Of a DNA stretch of 32,464 nucleotides, positions 1 to 6,452 are shown one piece after another. Each line of letters begins with the position of its first letter. Positions within the stretch are counted from its first letter, which is position 1. Made by a program: the position numbers and the translations under genes. The notes below the pieces were generated by a model, which ran no database searches, was not told the DNA's origin, and saw nothing but the letters and a program-made list of their open reading frames with translations. Origin of the DNA: Spirochaetaceae bacterium (GTDB lineage Bacteria > Spirochaetota > Spirochaetia > Treponematales > Treponemataceae); the NCBI GenBank assembly GCA_017614995.1, contig JAGAAX010000058.1, forward strand, positions 1 to 32,464, read 5' to 3'.

Positions 1-291
1 AACCGGCTGGGGCATATAACTAAGCAGGGAAATTCACTCTTAAGGTCACTGCTTGTTCAGGCTGCATGGTCGTGTGTGCGCTCGAAAAACGGAGGGGCTT
101 TGAAAGATAAATATAATTATATGTCGGCAATTCGTGGTATTGGAAAAGGCAAATCCATAGTCACAATTGCCAGAAAAATGGGAGAGCTTCTTTATACTCT
201 TTTGAAAAATAATCAGAGCTATGAACCTAAAAAATTCATTCCATCAGATGGACGAATTTCAAAAATTGCAGAAGAAGCTTTAGGTGCGTGA
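1..291 (+). CDS. IS110-family transposase, C-terminal part (5' end outside window)
   Basis: The frame is open from base 1, so the gene runs off the left edge; the ATG at 76 is internal and not the start. The visible 96 residues contain a GHITKQGNSLLRSLLVQAAW segment followed about 30 residues later by GKGKSIVTIARKMGELLYTLL. This is the typical ending of the IS116/IS110/IS902 transposase C-terminal domain (helix-hairpin-helix and the serine-containing catalytic half). IS110 enzymes have an N-terminal RuvC-like DEDD domain, which would lie outside the window, and in studied members use a bridge RNA from a non-coding end of the element. Whether this copy is complete cannot be judged from its last 96 residues. 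Confidence 0.85.
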   Translation, partial: NRLGHITKQGNSLLRSLLVQAAWSCVRSKNGGALKDKYNYMSAIRGIGKGKSIVTIARKMGELLYTLLKNNQSYEPKKFIPSDGRISKIAEEALGA

Positions 292-439
292 ATAAGAGGG
301 CTGGGAATAAAATTAATCTAACTTGCTCTTGACAAAAAACATAGGAGAAACTCCCTTTGTAAATTACACAATCCTCTTTATTCATAGAGATATTGTATCA
401 CAAAAGTGTCACGCGGTCAAATTTGTTATTTTAATCTAA
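292..439. mobile_element. Probable right end of the IS110 element and spacer
   Basis: Non-coding spacer between the transposase stop and the convergent XRE gene. A CTTGACAAAAAACATAGGAG segment at about 328-347, followed by a small GGAG-aaa-CTCC palindrome (344-354), resembles the kind of sequence seen at IS110-type right ends. These elements lack terminal inverted repeats, so the exact boundary cannot be set here. If the element belongs to the IS1111 subgroup its guide RNA would lie in this downstream spacer. Nothing else is recognisable. Confidence 0.35.
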
Positions 440-769
440 TTAATCAACTTTGTGACAGACTTTGACCAAATCTTTGAGAAGCTCTTTTAAGTATCTGGTT
501 TGCGGAGAGGAAAGTTGTCTGATATATGTCTCAATCTCATTTACATCGGTAATGGAATTATTTACACATGTACTGAAAAAATCGGCAGGCGAAATCTGTA
601 AAAAGTCGCAGATGTTAAGAAAAGATGCTATAGAAGTTGAAGTTTTTCCTGTTTCAAGCTTATTGATATATGATTCGTTCTGACCAAGCTCAATGCTCAT
701 TTCTCTTGCAGAAATGCCGCGCTCGTTCCTTAAAAATCTAAGTCTGTCACGAAAAAAATCTTCAGTCAT
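440..769 (-). CDS. XRE-family helix-turn-helix regulator
   Basis: A 109-residue protein with an HTH_3/cro-C1 domain at about residues 8-64: RFLRNERGISAREMSIELG, then NESYINKLETGKTSTSIASF, where the recognition helix and the LETGKT turn are typical. The tail (about 70-109) is helical and charged and may dimerise. The ATG at 769 is preceded by AGAGGA at 6-7 nt spacing. It is transcribed away from the lipoprotein gene at 1002, so it could repress itself and perhaps that gene through palindromes in the shared upstream region. Target unknown. It could also be the lone antitoxin-like regulator of a lost element. Confidence 0.85.
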   Translation of the reverse strand: MTEDFFRDRLRFLRNERGISAREMSIELGQNESYINKLETGKTSTSIASFLNICDFLQISPADFFSTCVNNSITDVNEIETYIRQLSSPQTRYLKELLKDLVKVCHKVD

Positions 770-1001
770 TAAATCCTCTTAAACTTTTTACTGAATCTTT
801 CTATGACATGATAAACCATAAAAAACTTGATTTATTGCTTTATATACTATATTCTTTATTATATATTGCTTAAATTGCTTTACTTTGTATTTTGATAGCT
901 CTAAAAGCTATAAACATTGTATGCAATGTTCACTGAAAATTATCTACTCTGCAAAAGAAGCATTACAGGGTGTGAAAAAAAAATAACGGAGAATACCGAA
1001 T
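770..1001. promoter_or_regulatory. Divergent upstream region with two palindromes
   Basis: Very AT-rich spacer between the XRE gene (minus) and the lipoprotein gene (plus). It contains TAGCT-ctaaa-AGCTA at 896-910 and, 2 bp further, a perfect AACATTG-TATG-CAATGTT palindrome at 913-930, a plausible operator for a dimeric HTH protein. TTGCTTTA-like motifs recur at about 835-885. The lipoprotein start at 1002 has a CGGAG ribosome site about 10 nt upstream. No confident -35/-10 pair was identified. Confidence 0.4.
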
Positions 1002-2381
1002 ATGAAAAAAAATTTTATAGCAATAATTATTATTTTTCTGTCATTTTTTGCTTTTTATAATTGCACTAACAAACAAAAAAATGATACACCGGGCGTCAAA
1101 GTCGGCAAAAAAGTATACAAAGAAGTATCCGTAAACAATGAAACTGTTAATAAACGATTGCGTGTTTCTAGTATCTCTGAATACGACGAAAAAGGAAACG
1201 AGATTCATTACAAAAACAGCAACGGCGATGAAAGATGGACTGAATACGACAACAATGGAAATAAGATTCGTTACAAAACAAGCGGCTACGGTGGCGGCAG
1301 TCAAGAAACAGAATACGACAGCAAGGGGAATGCGATTCATACCAAAATCAGCAACGGCAAAGACTATGAATTTGAAACGTGGAATGAATACGACAACAAT
1401 GGAAATTTGATTCATTACAAAACCAGCGAAGGCAATGAAGCATGGGTTGTATGCGAATACGACAATAATGGTAATTTGATTCATTCTAAAGACATCAAGG
1501 GCAATGAATTTTGGCATGAATACGACAGCAAGGGGAATGCGATTCATACCAAAATCAGCAACGGCAAAGACTATGAATTTGAACAGTGGTACGAATACGA
1601 CAGCAATGGACATGAAATTTATTCCAAAGACAGCGAAGGTATTGAGAGCTGGACTGAATACGACAGCAATGGAAATAAAATTCATTCCAAATATAGCAAC
1701 GGCAATGAAACATGGACTGAATACGACGAAAAAGGAAACGAGATTCATTACAAAAACAGCAACGGCAAGGAAACATGGACTGAATACGACGATCAGGGAA
1801 ATATGATTCATATCAAAGACAGCGAAGGCAATGAATGGGGTGTACGCGAATACGACGATAATGGTAATTTGATTTATTCTAAAAACTTCGGTGGCGATGA
1901 ATTTTGGTATGAATACGACAGCAAGGGAAATTTGATATATTCAAAATCTAAATGGAAAGCGGTCAGCACAGTTCCAGAAGAAACATGGTACGAATACGAC
2001 AACAATGGAAACAAAATTCTTCACTCCAAAGACAGCGAAGGCAAGGAAGAGTGGTATGAATACGACAGCAATGGACATGAAATTTATTCCAAAGACAGCA
2101 AAGGTATTGAGAGCTGGACTGAATACGACAGCAATGGAAATAAAATTCATTCCAAAGAAAATAATGGTATTGAATTATGGTATGAATATACTTTCTGGGA
2201 AAATGGTAATAAAAAAAGCAGCGTTATCTACGAGCACATAAACTTGTTAAAAATGGTAATAAGATTTGTCGCGTCATCTACGAGTCCCCATACAGGAGAA
2301 ATAAAAATTAGATATGAAAAGATTTGTCTTAATAATTATAATTATTTCACTGGCTTTTGTTGCTTGCAGTACAGGAAGTAA
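1002..2381 (+). CDS. Repeat-rich surface lipoprotein (EYD.xGN repeats), altered 3' end
   Basis: Residues 1-21 form a signal peptide ending in FFAFYNC, a relaxed spirochaetal lipobox with Cys21, so the protein is probably lipidated and exported. From about residue 65 the chain is 15 imperfect copies of a unit of about 21 residues, consensus W-x-EYD-x-x-GN-x-I-H-x-K-x-S-x-G-x-E. The unit resembles YD/RHS and MORN-like beta repeats and ends in a YEYTFWENGNKK cap. The paralogue at 2314 ends soon after the same cap. Here a duplicated segment shifts the frame, and translation continues through about 45 unrelated residues that overlap the start of the next gene by 68 bp. The function is unknown; surface exposure is inferred from the signal and repeats. 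Confidence 0.8.
   Translation: MKKNFIAIIIIFLSFFAFYNCTNKQKNDTPGVKVGKKVYKEVSVNNETVNKRLRVSSISEYDEKGNEIHYKNSNGDERWTEYDNNGNKIRYKTSGYGGGSQETEYDSKGNAIHTKISNGKDYEFETWNEYDNNGNLIHYKTSEGNEAWVVCEYDNNGNLIHSKDIKGNEFWHEYDSKGNAIHTKISNGKDYEFEQWYEYDSNGHEIYSKDSEGIESWTEYDSNGNKIHSKYSNGNETWTEYDEKGNEIHYKNSNGKETWTEYDDQGNMIHIKDSEGNEWGVREYDDNGNLIYSKNFGGDEFWYEYDSKGNLIYSKSKWKAVSTVPEETWYEYDNNGNKILHSKDSEGKEEWYEYDSNGHEIYSKDSKGIESWTEYDSNGNKIHSKENNGIELWYEYTFWENGNKKSSVIYEHINLLKMVIRFVASSTSPHTGEIKIRYEKICLNNYNYFTGFCCLQYRK
1311..1583 (+). repeat. 66-bp identical in-frame repeat pair
   Basis: Positions 1311-1376 and 1518-1583 are identical over 66 bp and 207 bp (69 codons) apart. They encode the same stretch, EYDSKGNAIHTKISNG plus KDYEFE. 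Recombination between them would remove or add 69 codons without a frameshift. Confidence 0.85.
1593..2156 (+). repeat. 99-bp near-identical in-frame repeat pair
   Basis: Positions 1593-1691 and 2058-2156 match over 99 bp with one visible difference (GCGAAGG against GCAAAGG). The offset is 465 bp, 155 codons. Each encodes EYDSNGHEIYSKDS followed by IESWTEYDSNGNKIHSK. Such recent identity suggests ongoing gene conversion or slippage. Confidence 0.85.
2201..2284 (+). repeat. Short out-of-frame duplication at the lipoprotein 3' end
   Basis: AAATGGTAATAA...TCTACGAG occurs at 2201-2234 and again at 2251-2284. The 50-bp offset is not a multiple of three. In its own frame the second copy reads KNGNKICRVIYE and stops at TAG 2309-2311, just before the next gene. 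In the actual reading frame it is read as unrelated sequence, and translation runs on to 2381. Confidence 0.75.
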
Positions 2382-2994
2382 ATCGCCCCTGAAAATGCAG
2401 AATGCCAATGTTGGCGAAAAAGTATACAAAGAAGTATCTGTAAATGGTGAAACTATTTCAAAATGGTTGATTGTTTCTAGTGTTACCGAATACGACAATA
2501 AGGGAAATAAGATTCATTACAAAGACACTACCGGCTATAAAGAGCAGTGGGAATATGATATTAACGGTAATAATATTCATTACAAAGACACCACCGGCTA
2601 TGAAAAATGGATGGAATATGACAGTAAAGGAAATATGATATATTCAAAAAACAGTAACAACGATGAATGGTGGAATGAATATGACACTAAAGGTAATATG
2701 ATTCATTCAAAAATAAGTAATGGCATTGAATTCTGGTTTGAATATGAATATGACAATAAAGGTAATGAAATCAGTATAAAAGACAACTTTGGCTCTCAAA
2801 AATGGCTGGAATACGATAGTCAGGGTAATAAAATTCATGAAAAAGACAACTACGGCTATGAAGTATGGTATGAATACGACAGCAAGGGAAATATGATTCA
2901 TTACAAAAGAAGTGGAAGTACCGAAGAATGGTACGAATACACTTTCTGGAAAGACGGCACTAAAAAAAGCTGTGTTGTTTATAGGACAGAGTAG
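2314..2994 (+). CDS. Paralogous repeat lipoprotein (7 EYD.xGN units)
   Basis: A 226-residue paralogue of the preceding gene. The signal peptide ends FVAC with the lipobox Cys at about residue 18. The segment KVYKEVSVNGETISKWL is nearly the same as in the larger protein, followed by seven units of about 21 residues (EYDxxGNxIHYKD...W) and the cap EYTFWKDGTKKSCVVY. The ATG at 2314 follows AGGAGA at 2294-2299, a rather long 14-nt spacing. Co-transcription with the larger gene is likely, since that reading frame overlaps this start. Its DNA repeats are more diverged from one another than those of the upstream gene. Function unknown; a secreted beta-repeat surface protein is the best description. 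Confidence 0.8.
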   Translation: MKRFVLIIIIISLAFVACSTGSKSPLKMQNANVGEKVYKEVSVNGETISKWLIVSSVTEYDNKGNKIHYKDTTGYKEQWEYDINGNNIHYKDTTGYEKWMEYDSKGNMIYSKNSNNDEWWNEYDTKGNMIHSKISNGIEFWFEYEYDNKGNEISIKDNFGSQKWLEYDSQGNKIHEKDNYGYEVWYEYDSKGNMIHYKRSGSTEEWYEYTFWKDGTKKSCVVYRTE

Positions 2995-3034
2995 ACTATA
3001 CTTTTCAAACTGTGTATTTCAAAAATCATCGATG

Positions 3035-3106
3035 TTACCGAACGGTAAAAAAGACTGACAAATCGGCTTTATCTCACTAGATTTTCCCTATCGGGAATGT
3101 TATATT
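3035..3106 (+). promoter_or_regulatory. hipBA promoter with two candidate HipB operators
   Basis: Two palindromes precede hipB: TTACCG-AA-CGGTAA at 3035-3048 and TTCCC-TATC-GGGAA at 3084-3097. A TATATT at 3101-3106 could be the -10 element, with a weak TAGATT 17 bp upstream (3078-3083). The second palindrome then sits exactly between -35 and -10, the classical place for autorepression. Start-point spacing would put transcription at or next to the hipB ATG (3113), and no Shine-Dalgarno sequence is visible, so the transcript may be leaderless. Confidence 0.5.
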
Positions 3107-3112
3107 GTTGTT

Positions 3113-3340
3113 ATGAAGATTTTGTCCGTTGATTCAATATCAAAACTCGTAAGACAACGCCGTATTGATTTGGGACTTACACAGGCAGAAACTGCTGCAA
3201 TGTGTAATGTAGGCATACGATTTTTCTCTGAACTTGAAAATGGAAAAACAACGCTGCAAATCGGAAAAGTTTTGCATTGCTTTGAAATGCTTGGAATAAA
3301 TCTACATGCTGTAAACCGCGAGAACGATTCAGAGGCATAA
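3113..3340 (+). CDS. hipB: HipB-type antitoxin/autorepressor
   Basis: A 75-residue HTH_3 protein (helices at about 8-62): LVRQRRIDLGLTQAETAAMC followed by NVGIRFFSELENGKTTLQIG, typical of HipB. HipB binds operators as a dimer and sequesters the HipA kinase. The stop at 3338-3340 is one base before the hipA ATG, so the pair is translationally coupled. It is slightly shorter than E. coli HipB (88 residues). Assignment rests on the HTH sequence plus adjacency to hipA. Confidence 0.9.
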   Translation: MKILSVDSISKLVRQRRIDLGLTQAETAAMCNVGIRFFSELENGKTTLQIGKVLHCFEMLGINLHAVNRENDSEA

Positions 3341-3341
3341 A

Positions 3342-4580
3342 ATGACACTTGATGTTTATTTTGGGAACAAACTTGCCGGTTTTTTGCAATCTACAGACAA
3401 CCGTGGTGTTGTTTTTTATTATGAAGAAAAATACATCGCAGATAAAAATGCAGTTCCGCTTTCTGCTTCACTTCCTCTTAGAAAAGAAGAATTCAGCCAA
3501 ATAGAAGCTATTCCTTTTTTTTCAGGTCTTTTGCCTGAAGAAGCTTCCCGTAAAAAAATTGCGGATTTTCTTCATATTTCAGAAACAAGCACATTCAAAC
3601 TGCTTGAGGCTTTGGGCGGAGAATGTGCTGGTCTTATAACAATCACAGCAAGCGGAAATCCAGACTTGCCAAAAGATACTTATTATTTCAATTCTGACAA
3701 TTATGAGCTGCTTGACGAAAATCGTTTGGCAGACTTTATAAAAAAAATGGACTTGCGTCCTCTTATGAAAGCTGATGACAAACTCCGACTTTCGCTTGCA
3801 GGAGCCCAAGAAAAGCTTGCGCTTGCCAAAATCGACAGCAAATGGTATTTGCCTTTGAACGGTGCACCGTCTACGCATATTCTGAAACCAACACGAAAAG
3901 GTTCTCTTTCTTCTCTTGCAATGAACGAATACATTTGCATGAAACTTGCAGCTAATCTTGGTTTGCCTGCACCGGACGTTGATTTAATTAATATTGCAGA
4001 CAGAGACGTTTTTGTAGTTGAGCGTTACGACAGAATAAAAAATAAAAGTTCAATCCAGCGGCTTCATCAGGAAGATTTTTGTCAGGCTATGGGGCTTATG
4101 AATACTTCAAAATATCAAAGCGACGGCGGTCCCGGAATTTTTGATATTTTTTCAGTCATAAAATCAAACTGCTCTGTACCAGCCCTAGAAATTCAAAAAT
4201 TTTTGAAATATATCGTTTTTAATTATTTAATCGGTAACTGTGACAGCCACGGAAAGAATTATTCAATACTTTACAGAAATAGAACAGTAGAACTAGCCCC
4301 TTTATATGATTCTGTTTCTACCTTGATTTATTCTGAACTTACAGAAAAACTTTCTATGAAAATCGGCAGTCATTATGAAATTCGAAAAGTTTCAAAATCA
4401 GATTTTTATAATCTTGCCCAATCTTTAAATATAAAACCGTTTGTAATTTCCAAATTATTCGAAGAATTCAAAAGAAACAGCTGCAAAGCGTTTGATGAAT
4501 TAAAAAACGACCCCAAAATTTCAAAAGAAGTTTTGGAAAAGATTATTTCTGTTTTTCAAGATTTGTGTATACACTTTTAA
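3342..4580 (+). CDS. hipA: HipA serine/threonine kinase toxin
   Basis: 412 residues, close to E. coli HipA (440). The N-terminal HipA_N domain (about 1-110) includes PLSASLPLRKEEF and FFSGLLPEE. The kinase body has LSLAGAQEKLALAK with Ser151 in the place of the E. coli autophosphorylation serine (Ser150). The catalytic loop is GNCDSHGKNYSIL (Asp301) and the metal-binding motif LAPLYDSVS (Asp323). All key residues are present, so the kinase is probably active. Known HipA proteins phosphorylate glutamyl-tRNA synthetase or related targets, halting translation and promoting persistence; the target here is not known. No terminator is obvious downstream, where remnants of other toxin-antitoxin genes begin. 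Confidence 0.92.
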   Translation: MTLDVYFGNKLAGFLQSTDNRGVVFYYEEKYIADKNAVPLSASLPLRKEEFSQIEAIPFFSGLLPEEASRKKIADFLHISETSTFKLLEALGGECAGLITITASGNPDLPKDTYYFNSDNYELLDENRLADFIKKMDLRPLMKADDKLRLSLAGAQEKLALAKIDSKWYLPLNGAPSTHILKPTRKGSLSSLAMNEYICMKLAANLGLPAPDVDLINIADRDVFVVERYDRIKNKSSIQRLHQEDFCQAMGLMNTSKYQSDGGPGIFDIFSVIKSNCSVPALEIQKFLKYIVFNYLIGNCDSHGKNYSILYRNRTVELAPLYDSVSTLIYSELTEKLSMKIGSHYEIRKVSKSDFYNLAQSLNIKPFVISKLFEEFKRNSCKAFDELKNDPKISKEVLEKIISVFQDLCIHF

Positions 4581-4599
4581 TTCTTTTTATGTAATTGTT

Positions 4600-4689
4600 G
4601 ATTATAACCACATTGTTTACAAAATTGTTGAAGAAAATGGGAAAAAACATGTTGAGATTCTGCAATGTGGACATCATTATGATAACTAA
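4600..4689 (+). pseudogene. C-terminal remnant of a YoeB/Txe-family toxin
   Basis: One plus-strand frame reads DYNHIVYKIVEENGKKHVEI followed by LQCGHHYDN and a stop at 4687-4689. This matches the end of YoeB/Txe mRNA interferases, whose C-termini read like HRLVYKI...I.I..C..HYD. The YoeB catalytic His and terminal Tyr lie in this kind of segment. There is no start codon in frame before it and it directly follows hipA, so only about 30 codons of the toxin survive. The match is by eye and short. Confidence 0.6.
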
Positions 4690-4866
4690 CTGCCTTTTTC
4701 GAGTATTTAATATTCGGTCTTTACCGATATCTTTATACCGATCAACAAAAATAACAAGCAAAAAATATTTCCGATTGCCTATGTTAAAAAGTAGCTAGAA
4801 ACAAAAACAAGCATGAATCTTAAATGTTTGATATAATTTGATATAATACGAAACAATAGGTGCATT

Positions 4867-4950
4867 ATGGAATACAAAATAAACTTTTCATGGGATGATG
4901 AAGCAGGGGGTTGGATTGCACAGAGTGATGATATTCCTATTTCAGCTTAA
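4867..4950 (+). pseudogene. Truncated DUF1902 (antitoxin-like) gene, 27 codons left
   Basis: The start region reads MEYKINFSWDDEAGGWIA then QSDDIP, the typical N-terminus of DUF1902 proteins (small RHH/HicB-like fold, often near toxin genes). After IP the similarity ends and a stop follows at 4948-4950, 16 bp from the end of the convergent ATPase gene. Expression signals look intact: duplicated TATAAT boxes at 4832-4837 and 4842-4847 and an AGG ribosome site about 7 nt before ATG. Full members are about 70 or more residues, so this is a 3'-deleted gene. Confidence 0.6.
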
Positions 4951-4966
4951 GGTTAGAGTAAAAAAC

Positions 4967-6301
4967 TCATAATAACATTGCCATGTAATATGGAATAGTA
5001 ATTCTGTTATCAGTAATACCAACATTGTTTTCAGAAAGCTTGTAGCAGACATCTACATCATACTGAGGGTTCTTCAGAACTGTATTTGCTGATTTTGTGT
5101 TTCCAGTTGTAGCTTTAACTTCGATAAGGGAGATTTCATTCTTTACCTTAGAAACAAAATCAATTTCAAGGCCGGAATCTTTATGGAAGTAATACAGTTT
5201 TCTGTCCTGTTTAGAAAAACAATCGGCTATGATATTTTCAAAGATTGCGCCTTTGTAAAATCCTAAATCACCGGAAAGAATTTTTGCTGCACTGTCGCGG
5301 TCAAGCATAGAAATAAAAAGACCCGAATCCTGCATGTAAATCTTAAAGACATTATCAATCTTATTTCCTTCAAGTGGATCAGAAATGCTTGTAAGATTGT
5401 AGCACAGATTTATGATTCCAAAATCACAGAGCCATTGAATTGCAGGAAGATAGTTTTCAGAACGTCCTTTTTTTTCAAGGCTGGAGAAAACGAACTTCTT
5501 ATTTTCTTTTGCAAGCTGAGCAGGAATAGATTCAAATACTCTGTTTATTCTTCCAAGAAGGGCAAGGTCAATTTCCTCGTTTTCATTTTCATCAAGATGC
5601 TTACCAAAGTCATCCCTGTATTCTTCAATAATATCATGCTGTTCCTGCCAGACAATATTCATATCATTTGTTGAAATAAATCTGTCAACGATGTACGGAA
5701 GCCCGCCAACGCAGATGTATTCCTTAAAGTATCTGAGCATTGCTGTATGTGTGGCTTCACTTACAGGAGTTTTGTTTTCATAACATTCACGAAGATAATT
5801 AATTACATCTTCGCCAATTCCTTTAGCCCAAAGGAACTCTTCAAAGTCCATTGGTTTCATGTAAAGTATGCGCTCAAAGCCAGTTGGAACACCTTTACTT
5901 TTTTTCTTGTTATAACCTTTAATTCCAAGAAGGGAACCTGTTGCGATTATGTCAAAGCGGCCGTCTTCGCAGAAAGGTTTTATACTTGAACGTGCATTTG
6001 CACATTCCTGAATCTCATCAAAAATGATTACTGTGTTGCCTGGTTCAAAATGAGAGCCAGGAATAATGGCAGAAAGGTCTATAATCATTCTATCTACATT
6101 CAGGTCTGCATCAAAAATCTTTTTTGCGTTTTCATTTTCCTTAAAGTTTACATATACGATGTTTTTATAGTTTGCTTTTGCAAATTCACATACACTGCAG
6201 GTCTTTCCAATCTGGCGAAGGCCTTTTACAACAAGAGCTTTCTTTTTTCCGCCTGTATTTTTCCAAGCTTCAAATTCAGACATAATTTTTCTTTTGAACA
6301 T
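4967..6301 (-). CDS. AAA ATPase with C-terminal DUF4143 domain (copy 1)
   Basis: An AAA_14/DUF4143 protein of about 444 residues. Near the N-terminus is the Walker A LVVKGLRQIGKTCS, then Walker B TVIIFDEIQEC and sensor-like DIIATGSLLG. The C-terminal DUF4143 half has LEIDFVSKVKNEISLIEVKA, an E-x-D...E-V-K arrangement reminiscent of PD-(D/E)xK nuclease folds. Such ATPases are numerous and mobile in spirochaetes and anaerobes; their role is undetermined. I prefer the ATG at 6301 (MFKRKIMSEF), 10-12 nt after CGAGG, over the GTG at 6331, which lies inside an upstream repeat. The nearest repeat begins 27 bp upstream of this ATG. A paralogue lies at 24669-25988. Confidence 0.88.
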   Translation of the reverse strand: MFKRKIMSEFEAWKNTGGKKKALVVKGLRQIGKTCSVCEFAKANYKNIVYVNFKENENAKKIFDADLNVDRMIIDLSAIIPGSHFEPGNTVIIFDEIQECANARSSIKPFCEDGRFDIIATGSLLGIKGYNKKKSKGVPTGFERILYMKPMDFEEFLWAKGIGEDVINYLRECYENKTPVSEATHTAMLRYFKEYICVGGLPYIVDRFISTNDMNIVWQEQHDIIEEYRDDFGKHLDENENEEIDLALLGRINRVFESIPAQLAKENKKFVFSSLEKKGRSENYLPAIQWLCDFGIINLCYNLTSISDPLEGNKIDNVFKIYMQDSGLFISMLDRDSAAKILSGDLGFYKGAIFENIIADCFSKQDRKLYYFHKDSGLEIDFVSKVKNEISLIEVKATTGNTKSANTVLKNPQYDVDVCYKLSENNVGITDNRITIPYYMAMLL

Positions 6302-6327
6302 AAAAAACCTCGTATTTCCAGTACGTC

Positions 6328-6418
6328 GCACTTTTTCAATGGAGTTTTTATCACTTTACTGCACTTTTTCAAGCGACTTTTCACTTAAAGAATACACTTT
6401 TTCAAACGACTTTTTCAA
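6328..6418 (-). repeat. 33-bp-spaced direct repeats upstream of ATPase copy 1
   Basis: On the plus strand GCACTTTTTCAA occurs at 6328 and 6361 and ACACTTTTTCAA at 6394, exactly 33 bp apart each time; a fourth CGACTTTTTCAA is at 6407. The first repeats are followed by related CGACTTTT(T)CA half-sites. On the transcribed strand the core is TTGAAAAAGTG. One TTGAAA copy with TATTCT 18 bp downstream could form a promoter. The array fills the gap between the ATPase gene and recO and could affect both. Confidence 0.75.
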
Positions 6419-6452
6419 GACAACACCGCGCCTTTTGTGCTATAGTTTAGGC

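Noticed and set aside
1041-1811. Minus-strand frame of 256 codons across the repeat lipoprotein
   Set aside because: It is the antisense of the EYD repeats: its own product is a repetition of MNxISIVVVF, produced by the periodic sense codons, and the sense strand has the signal peptide and lipobox.
4595-4798. 67-codon plus frame after hipA
   Set aside because: It overlaps the YoeB-like remnant in a different frame and its product is not protein-like; the YoeB-type frame is the better explanation.
6302-6331. GTG start for ATPase copy 1 at 6331
   Set aside because: The codon is part of a TTGAAAAAGTGC repeat and lacks a ribosome site; the ATG at 6301 has CGAGG upstream and matches the spacing seen at copy 2.
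6328-6418. CRISPR array suggested by regular 33-bp spacing
   Set aside because: Only about 12 bp repeat per unit, partial sub-repeats inside the supposed spacers, and no cas genes in the window.
6294-6452. N-terminal extension of RecO by 53 residues
   Set aside because: It runs through the repeat array, shows no RecO similarity, and the conserved OB-fold start follows the ATG at 6453.
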